54,338 nt of DNA from Deltaproteobacteria bacterium (GTDB lineage: Bacteria; Bdellovibrionota; FAC87; UBA2466). Below, piece after piece: positions 33,535 to 43,371 of this stretch. The stretch spans positions 1 to 54,338 of the forward strand of contig OMIX01000031.1 of the NCBI GenBank assembly GCA_900299195.1, written 5' to 3'. The notes under the pieces are model-generated. The model was given only the letters and a program-made list of their open reading frames with translations, ran no database searches and was not told the DNA's origin. Position 1 is the first letter of the stretch; every line of letters begins with the position of its first letter. Position numbers and translations under genes: made by a program.

Positions 33535-35064
33535 ATGTTCACGCGAAGAATACTTTCTACTTTCGTTTCTATTTCGTTACTTTTTCTATCGGGCTGTAAA
33601 ATTGAGACTCCCCCAGTGACTATCACAGTGAATGGAGGCTCTGGAGGAACCGACTCCACCACTTCCCAGCTTTCCTGCGCAGCTACCGTCTCAGCGTCGA
33701 TTCAGCAAATCATTTCAGGACAAAACATACCCGTCACCATTCAGGTAGTTGGAGGAACGGGGCCCTATCAATTGGCGTCTTTAGCTCAAACTTTCTTATC
33801 TCAAGTCACCGTCACCGAAACTTTTCAAAATACCGGAACGCAAAGCTCACAAACCACTCGTACCTACTCGATTGCGGATAGCTCCGGAAACTCAGCAACT
33901 TGCCAATTAACTGTCACAGTTTATCCGACGATTCCACCACCTTCGACGTTAGCATGTGCTTTTAGTGTGGATGATTCTACTCCAAGAGTAGGTCAATTAA
34001 TTAACTATGCAGTTACCGTCACAGGCGGTATCGGACCTTTTACTTCTAGCCAGTACAGTGCTGGAGCTGACACCACTTATGCGAGTGCTCTAACCCAAGG
34101 CCCTTCAGGAAGTTTTTCAAGTTCTGCGATCTATGGTGTGTCCGGCTATAAAACAGCTTCCGCTACTATCAGGGATGCTTCCGGCGTCAGCGCTTCTTGT
34201 TCCCAAGTGGTTAATGTTTTAAGTGCCCCTTCGGTCTCTGTCACAGCTAGCCCATCATCCACGGTGCCTTCGGGCTCCACTATCACTCTAACCGCCACTA
34301 CCAGCAATTTTGATGTAGCTCCCGATGTTACTTTCTCCACCAGTTCAGGAGGAGTGACTTTTACAGCAGTGGGAAATTCCATCAGTGTGGCTACTACAGA
34401 TTATTTAGCGCGAACCGTGGTTGTGGATGTCGTGGCTTCCAACGCCACCCAACAGGCGAGCACTTCGATCACTTTAAATTTCACAGCGACTCAAACTTTA
34501 ACCTGTAATCTTTATCATGCGAGCGGTTACTACCAAGTAGGAGATAACATCACTTTTAGTGTTTCTTCATCGACGGGTCAGTCTTTAGCCCTTACCAGCT
34601 TAACAGCTCAAGATGGTGTAGTGGTGGACGCACTTGGAGGAAGTTCAGCTAGAATTCGTTTCACTAGTTCAGGATATAAAACAGTTTATGCCACCGCCCA
34701 AACCAATAACTCCTACGGAGCTATTCAACTCTGTAATAGTGGTGCAACCCTGTCCGATTCTATCTATATCAATAGCGCACCGGTCAGTCTGTCTTGTAAC
34801 GCGGTCACTAGCCCAAATCCATCCACACGCGGAAACTTCTTCTTGGTCAGGGCACAAGTTCCCTCAGGTTCTGGAGTGGGAACTGTCCGGTTGACCAGCA
34901 TACAAACAAGCTGGGATGCAGTAACTTCTTACAGCTACTACAACGACGCTACGAGCTCTTACATGGCTATTTACAATGCAGGAACTTTCCCCATCGTACT
35001 CACTGTCAGAGATGAAGCTGGGAACACAGCTACCTGTTCAACGAGCCATGTGGTTTATTGGTAA
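33535..35064 (+). CDS. Ig-like/PKD-repeat surface lipoprotein
   Basis: 509 residues. MFTRRILSTFVSISLLFLSG ends in lipobox LSGC. The mature protein is Ser/Thr-rich and has repeated beta-sandwich units of about 85-95 residues: 'CAATVSASIQQIISGQNIPV', 'CAFSVDDSTPRVGQLINYAV', 'CNLYHASGYYQVGDNITFSV' and 'CNAVTSPNPSTRGNFFLVRA', each ending with a Y-x-I-x-D...C element (AGNTATCS). Such tandem Ig-like domains form extended surface stalks, often adhesive. Start ATG 33535 with AAGGAG seven bases upstream; a TTG at 33529 has no spacing. Codon bias is Thr/Ser/Val-rich as for surface proteins. Confidence 0.78.
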   Translation: MFTRRILSTFVSISLLFLSGCKIETPPVTITVNGGSGGTDSTTSQLSCAATVSASIQQIISGQNIPVTIQVVGGTGPYQLASLAQTFLSQVTVTETFQNTGTQSSQTTRTYSIADSSGNSATCQLTVTVYPTIPPPSTLACAFSVDDSTPRVGQLINYAVTVTGGIGPFTSSQYSAGADTTYASALTQGPSGSFSSSAIYGVSGYKTASATIRDASGVSASCSQVVNVLSAPSVSVTASPSSTVPSGSTITLTATTSNFDVAPDVTFSTSSGGVTFTAVGNSISVATTDYLARTVVVDVVASNATQQASTSITLNFTATQTLTCNLYHASGYYQVGDNITFSVSSSTGQSLALTSLTAQDGVVVDALGGSSARIRFTSSGYKTVYATAQTNNSYGAIQLCNSGATLSDSIYINSAPVSLSCNAVTSPNPSTRGNFFLVRAQVPSGSGVGTVRLTSIQTSWDAVTSYSYYNDATSSYMAIYNAGTFPIVLTVRDEAGNTATCSTSHVVYW

Positions 35065-35145
35065 CAATTTAAAGAAATCAAGAGCCCCATCTTTGAAGTG
35101 ACTTTTAGTAGGCTGACTCTAAATGGATAGGATCCAGGAAAAGCC

Positions 35146-35220
35146 TGGTTGGGGCGCCAGGATTCGAACCTGGGAATGCTGGAATCAAAATCCAGTGACT
35201 TACCACTTGTCGACGCCCCA
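35146..35220 (-). tRNA. tRNA-Gln (TTG) with encoded CCA
   Basis: Minus-strand cloverleaf: acceptor TGGGGCG/CGCCCCA, anticodon stem CTGGA/TCCAG with loop TTTTGAT (anticodon TTG), T-arm CCAGG-TTCGAAT-CCTGG, discriminator A and CCA at 35148-35146. The U1-A72 first pair is typical of bacterial tRNA-Gln. Confidence 0.93.
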
Positions 35221-35288
35221 ATGATCCAGATTCAAGTGGCAAGGCCGTATTAATCCACATTCTAGGCTGGTTGTCGAGCCTCGAGATC

Positions 35289-37376
35289 TTATTTTCCAAA
35301 AATACTTTTTAGAGCATCTTTCAGAGGCTTAGCAGCTTGTTTTCCTAATTCTTCTTGGATTTTTTTAGTGACTTCCTGGGTAGCTTTCCTAGCAAGGCCC
35401 TGAGTCACATTGCCCACAGCAACTTTTATCAGCGATGCCGAAATAGCCTCATAATTCACCTTCGGTTGAGTACAGGTTCCACCTACTAAAATAGGAAACA
35501 TCACAGGCTCGTTCCCTTGGGCTAAAATATGGTCAATTTTAACCCCTCCCTGCTCTAAGGAGAGATCTCTAGCGCGAGTTAAATTATAAGTGTCTTTGAC
35601 CACCCAATCGGCTGTAAACTCACAGGTCGACAAAGTTAATCGAGTGCTGCCCTTAAGATCTAATCCCTTACCCTCAACCGCCTTAGCGACAAAATTAGGA
35701 GCCTCCATCACCCCATTTTTAATACTAAAATCTCCGGTCATAACCTCATACTCCGACTTCACAGGCCCCGCTTGGGTAATCGACTTTCCTTTAAGGCCTG
35801 GAACCTGATCAATCAGTTTCACCATCGACTGTCCTAACGCCTGAGTTACAATCTGTCCTAAATCTAAAGTCATAAACTTAGCATCCGCAATACGGAGATT
35901 TCCTTTACAAGAAAAATTCTGCTTAGCGGGTTCAGGATCCAAACTCATCCCAGCCCCATTCAACTTAAAATATCCCCTTCCTTGAATCGTGTTTTTTAAT
36001 AATGGGCTTTGAGAGGCTACGGCTTGTCCCAGCTGTAAGTCTTTTAACTCCATATCCATGGAATAAGTGGGCTTGGAACTCATTAAATTAAGCTGTCCCG
36101 AAGCTGTTCCCGTTCCTCCTAATAAGTTCATTTTGAAGGAGGAGAGCCGCATTGCCCCTTGAGCCAAAAGGCCGGTCGCCTTGATATCAGAAACCACGAC
36201 CCCACGTGTTTTTAGTGATTTTAATTCGGAGGTTAAAGTGATTCGACTTTGAGTCAACCAAGGATTTTGTCGTAAAGGTGAAACACTCTTATCCAAAGAC
36301 TCCGTTTTTCCAGAAGATTGAGGCGCTTGAGGTGCCCCGGATTTGGCTTCATTCTTCCCAGAGTTAACTGGGTCTAACCCAAATAATTTATCGAGATCGA
36401 TTTCATTGGAAACTAAGCTAATTTCTCCTTGAATCGAGGGGTTAAATTGAAGCTTAGTTTTTCCTTCAAAATCCAACCCGGGAATTTCCACTTTCACACT
36501 TCCCCTTAAATCGTCCCTTTCCTGGGTCCACTCGGTCATAAAAATCCCACGGGCACCTTTAGGTTTGAATTTCGCATTGGTTGAACGGATCTCAATCTGG
36601 CTCAAATCCGATTTTGCCGTGAGAGAACCTTGCCATTTTCCCTCCAACGACGGCTTAGGATGAACCATCGCAAGTAACTCAAAAGGCCCTTCGATAGCCC
36701 CAGCCTCTCCCATTTTCACATCTAAATCTGCGCTCAATTTAATCTGACTGGGTTCGGATAGAGAGATTTTTTTTGTCTCCAGCGAAAGTGACTGAACCGA
36801 TGTCTGCTGCCCCGTAGTCAGGTCTGAATAGTTCAGGTGAGCCCGGTTAATATTTAAAGCGACTTGCGCCCGATTTAATACATTAAGAACAAAACCCCCT
36901 TGTCCCGCACTTTCTCCTTTCGCAGTGGCTGGAGCTTCACCTACTTTTTGAGTAGGGTCGGATGAACTTGTTTTAATCAATTCTAAAACATTCATTTTTC
37001 CATTCTTGTCTTTCACTACCGAAATCGAAGGCTGATGAATTTGAATAGAAAGTTTAGGAGCGCCTCCGAAGACCGAAGCTATGGGAACCTCCCCAGAAAT
37101 GGATTTGGCAGAAGCCACCTCTTTGCCGTTGACGTCAATCAATTCAAATCCATCCACTCCCACTTTGAACTTTCCCCAGACCGACAATGAAAGTTTTCCT
37201 AGTTTTAAACTTCCTCGTAGGTAGGGTTGAACTTGAGAAATAATTTGAGGTCGATATCGATCCATATCAAACCAAAAAGGCACCGAAGCTAGCAGCAAAA
37301 CAAAGACCACCCCTAATGCGCCCATTACAAGAGCTATTTTTTTACCCGTTGAAGTTTTAGATTGGGAAGAGTTCAT
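35289..37376 (-). CDS. AsmA-family envelope protein
   Basis: 695 residues. One N-terminal membrane helix (KIALVMGALGVVFVLLLASV) is followed by the AsmA start PFWFDMDRYRPQIISQVQPY, LRGSLKLGKLSLSVWGKFKV and repeated beta-taco-like segments with alternating hydrophobics. The C-terminal part resembles the AsmA-like_2 domain (DLKGSTRLTLSTCEFTADWV). AsmA-like proteins span the periplasm and help phospholipid or protein traffic to the outer membrane. A linker near 345 is Gly/Ser/Lys-rich. The SD lies in a small hairpin. Confidence 0.82.
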   Translation of the reverse strand: MNSSQSKTSTGKKIALVMGALGVVFVLLLASVPFWFDMDRYRPQIISQVQPYLRGSLKLGKLSLSVWGKFKVGVDGFELIDVNGKEVASAKSISGEVPIASVFGGAPKLSIQIHQPSISVVKDKNGKMNVLELIKTSSSDPTQKVGEAPATAKGESAGQGGFVLNVLNRAQVALNINRAHLNYSDLTTGQQTSVQSLSLETKKISLSEPSQIKLSADLDVKMGEAGAIEGPFELLAMVHPKPSLEGKWQGSLTAKSDLSQIEIRSTNAKFKPKGARGIFMTEWTQERDDLRGSVKVEIPGLDFEGKTKLQFNPSIQGEISLVSNEIDLDKLFGLDPVNSGKNEAKSGAPQAPQSSGKTESLDKSVSPLRQNPWLTQSRITLTSELKSLKTRGVVVSDIKATGLLAQGAMRLSSFKMNLLGGTGTASGQLNLMSSKPTYSMDMELKDLQLGQAVASQSPLLKNTIQGRGYFKLNGAGMSLDPEPAKQNFSCKGNLRIADAKFMTLDLGQIVTQALGQSMVKLIDQVPGLKGKSITQAGPVKSEYEVMTGDFSIKNGVMEAPNFVAKAVEGKGLDLKGSTRLTLSTCEFTADWVVKDTYNLTRARDLSLEQGGVKIDHILAQGNEPVMFPILVGGTCTQPKVNYEAISASLIKVAVGNVTQGLARKATQEVTKKIQEELGKQAAKPLKDALKSIFGK

Positions 37377-37379
37377 AAA

Positions 37380-37397
37380 GCCTCCTAAAAGCGAGGC
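37380..37397 (-). promoter_or_regulatory. Small hairpin covering the AsmA gene ribosome binding site
   Basis: On the minus strand GCCTC (37397-37393) and GAGGC (37384-37380) pair across 8 bases. The 3' arm carries the SD AGGAGG, four bases from ATG 37376. Only 5 bp, so weaker than the one at 111-137. Confidence 0.35.
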
Positions 37398-37445
37398 CCT
37401 ATTTTAGACCAAGTAAAAAAGGAAACAACCGAAACTTAAAACTCA

Positions 37446-38324
37446 CTAACGAAGAGATGACCTTAGAAGAACATTCATGAGCTGAGGATCCATATTTTGA
37501 AACAAATTGTCCATCGCAATCAGCGCTAGCCCCTTATTGTAGCAATTTCCAAAAAGTTGCATCGCTTTGGTATGATTCGCTGACATTTGATTTTTGGGGG
37601 TCGCCAATTCCACTTCAGCCCTACAGGCTACAAAATTGGGCCCCTGTTTAGAATTAACCTGTCTTTTTCCGGTTAACGTCGCTACACCCGACAATTGAGG
37701 ATTGCCTCGAAATCCAGAATCTCGTCCGTCACCGTTGAACCCCTGAGGGCTTCTAATTTGAATGCTCCCGTTGGGATAAGCGGCGAGTTGCCCTCCTTGA
37801 AGAGCCCCCCCTAAACCATGAATTTGACGACTGCCTTCATTCACTTCAAACGAGGCAATTTCGCAGTCTCCCGAAGCTTTCGTCCAAGTGCCCTTCACCG
37901 AATCCCCAGGTAACGGTCCCAACTTAGCTACCTTACCGGCACACTGCTGAAGAATCACCGGCACCACCATCCATTTCCTTGACAACACTTCAATGCCTCT
38001 ACGCTCATCTTCAACAATCTTTTTTATTTCATTCATGAGTTCTTGAGAAAGTGCGGTATCAAAACCTTGCTCAAGTTGCGGGTTTAATTCAGGTGCATTG
38101 ACGACCTGCTGAAGTGCCTGCTTGTCAGCAGGAGTAATAATCCCGGCAGGGCCACTTCCGCCTGCACCTTGCACTCCCCCGCTCAAAACACTTTGGGTTT
38201 GAGGAGTCACAATGCTTCCCCCTCCCCCAAACAATCCGGGTTTAGAAGTTTTGCCTGCCTGATTCATACAACCGACACTGATTAATAAACTCATCACAAA
38301 CAGAATCCTTAACATGGTCTTCAT
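37446..38324 (-). CDS. Lipoprotein of unknown function
   Basis: 292 residues. MKTMLRILFVMSLLISVGC is a signal peptide with lipobox SVGC; GGAGAG lies upstream of ATG 38324. The first 70 residues are Gly/Gln/Pro-rich and disordered (GLFGGGGSIV). The rest has four Cys (VILQQCAGKVAK, ASGDCEIASFE, VACRAEVEL, GNCYNKGLAL), probably in disulphides, and ends in a helical DNLFQNMDPQLMNVLLRSS. No family recognised. It follows AsmA upstream (separated by 69 bases) in the same direction. Confidence 0.65.
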   Translation of the reverse strand: MKTMLRILFVMSLLISVGCMNQAGKTSKPGLFGGGGSIVTPQTQSVLSGGVQGAGGSGPAGIITPADKQALQQVVNAPELNPQLEQGFDTALSQELMNEIKKIVEDERRGIEVLSRKWMVVPVILQQCAGKVAKLGPLPGDSVKGTWTKASGDCEIASFEVNEGSRQIHGLGGALQGGQLAAYPNGSIQIRSPQGFNGDGRDSGFRGNPQLSGVATLTGKRQVNSKQGPNFVACRAEVELATPKNQMSANHTKAMQLFGNCYNKGLALIAMDNLFQNMDPQLMNVLLRSSLR

Positions 38325-38533
38325 GGCTCTCTCCAAAGTTTCTTTCTCTATTATACCTGATAGGCTGCAATTGAAGTGCCCTTTATTCGCCATGTGTTTA
38401 AGCTTAAGTAAACTGAAAAAAATTATGTCTTTTGTCTTAAAATATGACATTTGAACAAAAAGTTTACGATCTGACTGTAAATAATTTTGTCACCCTGGGA
38501 ATAGCTTTGATAAAATAAGAAAAAGGAAAATCA

Positions 38534-39307
38534 ATGCACGAAAAAGACCTCATCGTAAAAAATTGGCTCCCCAGATACACAGGAACTGCGCTCAATGAAT
38601 TTGGGAAATATATTTTGCTCACCAACTTTCAAAACTATGTGGTGAAGTTTGCAGAACGGTTCAAAGTTCCCGTTCGAGGCTTAGACCGCCCTATGCAAAC
38701 AGCCACCAATTCAGATGGACTCACCATCATTAACTTCGGAATAGGTTCTGCCAATGCGGCGACTATCATGGATTTATTGACCGCCGTAAAACCTGAAGCG
38801 GCATTGTTTTTAGGAAAATGCGGCGGCATAAAAAAGTCGACTGAAATCGGCCATTTTATTTTGCCCATGGCAGCGATTCGAGGAGAAGGAACTTCTAATG
38901 ATTATGTTCCCCCTGAAGTTCCTGCAATGCCCTCTTTTAAACTCCATAAATTCGTTTCAGAAAAAATAGTTAAAGCGGGAGTCGAATATCGAACAGGAGT
39001 CGTTTACACTACGAATCGAAGAGTTTGGGAACACGACGATGTTTTTCGAAAAAGGCTTACTGACCTACGGGTGATTGCTATCGACATGGAAACGGCCACC
39101 TTATTTTCGGTAGGTTTAGTCAATGAAATCTCTCGGGGTGCTCTACTGTTAGTCTCAGACGTTCCCATGACTCCTGAGGGAGTTAAAACGGAAGAAAGTG
39201 ACAAAACCGTGACTGCCAATTTTGTCGATCTTCATCTTAATTTGGGAATTGAAGCGATGACCGAAGTTGGAACTAAAGGCGAAAAGATCAAACACTTTCA
39301 CTATTAA
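38534..39307 (+). CDS. amn: AMP nucleosidase (compact type)
   Basis: 257 residues. WLPRYTGTALNEFGKYILLT, IINFGIGSANAATIMDLLTA and LFLGKCGGIKKSTEIGHFIL match the short AMP nucleosidases best known in Bacteroidetes, which lack the N-terminal domain of E. coli Amn. 'VIAIDMETATLFSVGL' carries the ribose-binding Met-Glu and LVSDVPMTPEGVKTE a purine-site Asp. It splits AMP to adenine and ribose 5-phosphate. It stands alone on the plus strand. GTP or other purine nucleoside phosphorylase activity is less likely. Confidence 0.85.
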   Translation: MHEKDLIVKNWLPRYTGTALNEFGKYILLTNFQNYVVKFAERFKVPVRGLDRPMQTATNSDGLTIINFGIGSANAATIMDLLTAVKPEAALFLGKCGGIKKSTEIGHFILPMAAIRGEGTSNDYVPPEVPAMPSFKLHKFVSEKIVKAGVEYRTGVVYTTNRRVWEHDDVFRKRLTDLRVIAIDMETATLFSVGLVNEISRGALLLVSDVPMTPEGVKTEESDKTVTANFVDLHLNLGIEAMTEVGTKGEKIKHFHY

Positions 39308-39315
39308 TCAAGCTC

Positions 39316-40329
39316 ATGAACTATTCCCTGCTGCATTCAAAATCAAAAGTCCTTGGGTTGATTTGCCTTCTGATTTATTTTTTTGCAGGTAGTCACCTCA
39401 TGTACCACTACTCTCTAAAAGAGGGGTTGTACTTCGAATTTTCACTTTTAGGGCTCTTGTTACTGGGCATTTCTGGACTTTCCAGATCCACCCGATTGGC
39501 TATTGCAACTCTAGGTTTCATTCTTCCCCAAGTGGTGGTTTGGTTTATTGAAGCGATTCTTTTTTGTTTCTCAAATGAGTCCTTTTTTGGATTGTTCGAA
39601 GCGAGGTTTCACCCCGCCATTTCAATTTCCGATTTTTATATTTATCAATACCCTCTAGTTTTAATTCCCTTGTCATGGGCGCTCATTCGTTCTTTACCCA
39701 CCCCCACTTCAACTCCATGGAAACTCACACTCGCTTTTTCCGGTATGGGACTGCTGCTTTCTCGTTTTGTATTTCGAGGAGACTCTGACATCAACTGTTC
39801 TACTTTGGCCTGTCTTGAGCTTTTTTATTCTATCCCCGCTAAGTATTATCCCTGGTTCTTCTTATTGCTCTATACGCTTGGCAGTTTAGTAAGTGTTTTC
39901 CTGCTTAATTGGTATTTTTCTAAAGAAACCCATTTTTCGCTTTCTAAAAAACATCCCGCAGCTTTTTTGACGACCTATGTGCTATTCGCATTCACTTTGC
40001 TCCTGAATCACTCTAACTATTTCCTAAAAAAACCCAAATTCTATTGCCAATCCTCCGAACGAAATCCCAACGGAGTGGAATTGAATTGTAAATATGCTTT
40101 AGATATTTCTGGGACCCATTTTTCCCAGTATTTTTCTACCACTAATCGAAGTGCCCAAGCCCAAGAGTGTAATTTGTATTATCGGTATCAAGAGAAAAAA
40201 GAGATCATGTATCCCGCAGTCTTAATCCGACCCAAAAAGACCCTTACCTTAAGTATTGCAGTTCCTAATCCAGTAGATCCCAAGGGAACTACCATTGTAC
40301 TAACTCCGGAATGTGTAGCGATTCAATAG
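39316..40329 (+). CDS. Integral membrane protein of unknown function
   Basis: 337 residues. About eight hydrophobic helices fill the first 235 residues (LGLICLLIYFFAGSHLMYHY and LSRSTRLAIATLGFILPQVV among them), then a hydrophilic C-terminal domain of about 90 residues with three Cys (FYCQSSE, LNCKYALD, LTPECVAIQ). The C-terminal beta-like pattern suggests an extracytoplasmic domain. Nine bases after amn on the same strand, so likely cotranscribed. I do not recognise the family. Confidence 0.6.
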   Translation: MNYSLLHSKSKVLGLICLLIYFFAGSHLMYHYSLKEGLYFEFSLLGLLLLGISGLSRSTRLAIATLGFILPQVVVWFIEAILFCFSNESFFGLFEARFHPAISISDFYIYQYPLVLIPLSWALIRSLPTPTSTPWKLTLAFSGMGLLLSRFVFRGDSDINCSTLACLELFYSIPAKYYPWFFLLLYTLGSLVSVFLLNWYFSKETHFSLSKKHPAAFLTTYVLFAFTLLLNHSNYFLKKPKFYCQSSERNPNGVELNCKYALDISGTHFSQYFSTTNRSAQAQECNLYYRYQEKKEIMYPAVLIRPKKTLTLSIAVPNPVDPKGTTIVLTPECVAIQ

Positions 40330-40411
40330 AGGTCACAAGTTTTCCAAGGAAAGTTTAAAAAAATGATTTTTCGACGCCAACCCTGACTGTCTCAGTTAGC
40401 TCTGCAAGATT

Positions 40412-42004
40412 TCAATCAGGAAGAAAAATAAGATGATTCCCTCGATAGAAATAAAGACGATCTCGATTCGCTCGGTTCCAATCATACATGTAACGGCTGA
40501 CAGGAAGCGTATTGAGAGTATTGATTTTGACTTCAGGCATTTGCCAACCGGAATCGTAACGGCACAAAACTGAGAGAACTCCATTTCCAAAAATGGAAAC
40601 CTTCTGGCTAAACTTTTCCATATCAAAAGAGGAGTTTTTCGTTCCCATGACAAAAGCTTCTCTCTCCTCTGGGCTTACATAGGGAAAGGCTTTGAGTCCC
40701 ACAGAACGAACGGTATTAAGAATCGAAGCAGAAATCTTTGAAAGGGTCGTTCGACTGGGATCTTCTCGTAAATAGGAAGGCCCCGCTTGGATCGTCACAA
40801 AACCTTTTTCGGAAAGTAACTGAAATGTCGCTCGGTAAAACTCAGCTGAAAATAACCTAGCCAAAGTAAGATTTTTGGGCCATGGGAAATCTATGACGAT
40901 CAGATCATACTTATTTCGAGGTTTTCGATACTGTTCCATCACCCAACGAAAAGCATCGGCGACAATCACTTCCACTTTAGGATGGCTCAATGAGTCTTTG
41001 TTGTAACCTCTAAGAATCGGATTTTCTCGAGAAAGACGAATCATCACAGGATCCAATTCCACTAACGTAATTTTTTCAATCTGTTGGGATTTTAGAAGAT
41101 TTCTCACCGCTAAACCATCTCCACCGCCTAGGACTAGGGCAGTTTTTACTGGAATCTTCTCTACACTGGCTGCAAGCAATGGAATATCTGCAATACACAA
41201 ATGGTAGTTTTCTTCGGTTTCACTACTAAATTGAATAAACCCATCTAAAAATAAGAGACGTTCCTTAATGGGAGTTCCATTTTCCGAAACTTTATTTTCC
41301 TCGGTCATTAAAATTTTCTGGTAGTGACTTTGTTCATTTAAAATCAACTCTGCCACTCCAGTGCGATCCATCCTTGGAGCGATATGTACTTGGGCGAAGT
41401 AAAATGCTGCTAGGGGCAGAATCATCGAAATAGCGGCTAGTCCGAAGAGTTTTTTTTGGTACTCACGATTGAAAAGTAAAGCCATCACCACCACAAGGGA
41501 GGATCCGATTCCCAATACCAATCCCGTCTTGCTGTAGCCCAGGGGAACTAAGCAAACATAGGTAAAAATAAGGGTAAAAAGAATCGCTGCTAAATAATCG
41601 ATAAAAAACAATAGTCCTAAAGAAACTTTTTTTTCATCGTTCGCAATGCGCAAAGCTAGAGGGATAATCATGCCACAAAGAAGCCCCGAAAGAGCCATCA
41701 ATGCGAGCGGAACGATTATTAAGTTTCCATACCCCTTAATCCCAAATCTCAAAATGGGAATGGCACTCCCACTCAACGAGGCTAACACCAAAACAATCCC
41801 AGCCAAAAAAGCCAATGACGGTTGGGTCACCTTTTTAGACAAATAACTTCCCACTCCCAGAAACAATAAGTAGGTAGCCAAATTGACGGAGTAATAAAAA
41901 ACATCCTCGCTAAAAGCGGAGGTCCAATACCCTGATACTAGCATTTGGGTCATAAACCCTGCGCCCGAGCCCACCAAGGTCAAAAGGTAAATTAAAATTT
42001 GCAC
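40412..42004 (-). CDS. Membrane-anchored spermidine-synthase-like protein
   Basis: 530 residues. Residues 1-200 form about seven transmembrane helices; residues about 260-500 are a spermidine-synthase-like Rossmann domain with LVLGGGDGLAVRNLL (dcSAM/SAM site), KITLVELDPVMIRLS, the catalytic-loop region VIDFPWPKNLTLARLFSAEF and 'YRATFQLLSEKGFVTIQAG'. It should transfer an aminopropyl group from decarboxylated SAM and yield methylthioadenosine, or be a related SAM-using enzyme. It is last in the nine-gene operon that holds mtnP. The membrane part resembles the separate gene at 27931. Confidence 0.78.
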   Translation of the reverse strand: MQILIYLLTLVGSGAGFMTQMLVSGYWTSAFSEDVFYYSVNLATYLLFLGVGSYLSKKVTQPSLAFLAGIVLVLASLSGSAIPILRFGIKGYGNLIIVPLALMALSGLLCGMIIPLALRIANDEKKVSLGLLFFIDYLAAILFTLIFTYVCLVPLGYSKTGLVLGIGSSLVVVMALLFNREYQKKLFGLAAISMILPLAAFYFAQVHIAPRMDRTGVAELILNEQSHYQKILMTEENKVSENGTPIKERLLFLDGFIQFSSETEENYHLCIADIPLLAASVEKIPVKTALVLGGGDGLAVRNLLKSQQIEKITLVELDPVMIRLSRENPILRGYNKDSLSHPKVEVIVADAFRWVMEQYRKPRNKYDLIVIDFPWPKNLTLARLFSAEFYRATFQLLSEKGFVTIQAGPSYLREDPSRTTLSKISASILNTVRSVGLKAFPYVSPEEREAFVMGTKNSSFDMEKFSQKVSIFGNGVLSVLCRYDSGWQMPEVKINTLNTLPVSRYMYDWNRANRDRLYFYRGNHLIFLPD

Positions 42005-42016
42005 ACCTAGATTATC

Positions 42017-42673
42017 TCAGATTAATTCAAGAGCGAGAAGGGATGAATATTTACCTGGAGAACTCGTTTTTAGGCGCGTCATCACTGAAATCAAATCTTC
42101 AAAATAGTCGATATCTGCACATAAAGGGAGGGGTTCGATTTTCCCTAACGACTCTAGTTGGGCCTCCAAAGCTTTAGAGGTCGAAGATTCGCTGTAAGGG
42201 ATCGAAGTCCACACCTTTTTTGAAATGGCACAATTGCCTCCAAAAAGATAAAACCCGCCATCCGGAGTCTTACCTAGAACCATTTTAACTTCACTGCCCG
42301 AGCTCAAAATTTTAACTGCTTCACCCAAGAGTTCGGGAACCAACTCCGGAGAATCTGCCCCTAGGACCATGGCAGCTCCATATTTTTTCTGGAGTGGCTC
42401 GTAAACACTATGTAACCTTTCTCCCAGAGTACTCCCGGATTGACACACTCGGTCCCATCGGGACCACAGGGGATGACCCATCCCCTCTTCCTCTGCTACC
42501 GCCCAAATCGGAAGTAATTTACTATGGGTCCGAGCTTGCTCGAGTAGTTCTTGAGTCCATCGACAGCAAAGCCGATAAACACTTACCGCTTTTTCTTTTC
42601 CCACCGTTTGAGCTAATCGAGTTTTAACTTCAGAAAGTCCCGGGGTTTTCACAAAGACTGCAACAGGAATCAT
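42017..42673 (-). CDS. TIGR04282-type sugar-nucleotide transferase (DUF2064)
   Basis: 218 residues. MIPVAVFVKTPGLSEVKTRL is the signature of TIGR04282/DUF2064 proteins, and LGADSPELVPELL and LGKTPDGGFYLFGG complete the nucleotidyl-transferase-like pattern. In known clusters this family occurs with arsM/arsS as part of arsenosugar synthesis; those genes are absent here. It starts one base after the upstream TIGR04283 gene stops. Confidence 0.82.
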   Translation of the reverse strand: MIPVAVFVKTPGLSEVKTRLAQTVGKEKAVSVYRLCCRWTQELLEQARTHSKLLPIWAVAEEEGMGHPLWSRWDRVCQSGSTLGERLHSVYEPLQKKYGAAMVLGADSPELVPELLGEAVKILSSGSEVKMVLGKTPDGGFYLFGGNCAISKKVWTSIPYSESSTSKALEAQLESLGKIEPLPLCADIDYFEDLISVMTRLKTSSPGKYSSLLALELI

Positions 42674-42674
42674 A

Positions 42675-43370
42675 TTAAGTAGCCTTTTTTTTCTGACTGT
42701 AAATTCTTAAACACTCCGCCTTGGCCTGCTGGTAAGTCAGACTCAAATGGCGAATCGTGGTCTTCAACCACCCATGTTGAGAATATTTTCTTCCGCTCGT
42801 CAAAATTTTCCCACGAACCGGAAGGATCGGAATCCCTCTTTCGTGAGCTTTCCAAATCAACAAATGATCTTCTCCAAAGAGCGCGCTCTCATCATACCCA
42901 CCGAGCTCCCAAAAAAGTTTTTTAGAAATAAGAAAACCTTGATCCCCAAAAGGCAATTTCAACCAATGAGATCTCAGCCAAACCCCTAAACTATTGATGG
43001 CCATCCAACGCGGCCCATCAAAAAACCCTAAGTCGAAATAAAAGATTCCATTGTTAGCCAATTGGGCAGCTCTCTCAATTGCTTGAAAGGATGACGGCGT
43101 TAATTGAGAATCAGAGTGAAGAAACCAATACAGAGCCCTGCTGGATTGGCTTGCCCCCAGATTTAATTGTTTGGCTCGCCCTTCTTTCCCTTGGACTACT
43201 TTGACTTGGGCTTGCCCTTTGATTTTTTCGTTAACTTCTATAGGTTCTGAAGCGGAAAAAATAATTTCTACATCTTTCGGAAGTTTTTTAAGTTGTTTTA
43301 ATAAAAATGTCCAACTGGGATCTTTCTTCCCTATGGGAACAATAATTGAAAGTTCCTTAGCCCATTTCAT
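42675..43370 (-). CDS. TIGR04283-type GT2 glycosyltransferase
   Basis: 231 residues. A GT-A family 2 fold: ELSIIVPIGKKDPSWTFLLK, WFLHSDSQLTPSSFQ (DxD-like), 'WLKLPFGDQGFLISKKLF' and ELGGYDESALFGEDHLLIWK match the TIGR04283 family that pairs with TIGR04282. Together they are proposed to build a sugar precursor or glycosylate a lipid or nucleoside-derived ribose. Starts one base after mtnP. Confidence 0.82.
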   Translation of the reverse strand: MKWAKELSIIVPIGKKDPSWTFLLKQLKKLPKDVEIIFSASEPIEVNEKIKGQAQVKVVQGKEGRAKQLNLGASQSSRALYWFLHSDSQLTPSSFQAIERAAQLANNGIFYFDLGFFDGPRWMAINSLGVWLRSHWLKLPFGDQGFLISKKLFWELGGYDESALFGEDHLLIWKAHERGIPILPVRGKILTSGRKYSQHGWLKTTIRHLSLTYQQAKAECLRIYSQKKKAT

Positions 43371-43371
43371 T

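Noticed and set aside
33366-33599. A 77-residue reading frame ahead of the Ig-like lipoprotein
   Set aside because: It overlaps the well-supported lipoprotein start and has no ribosome binding site.
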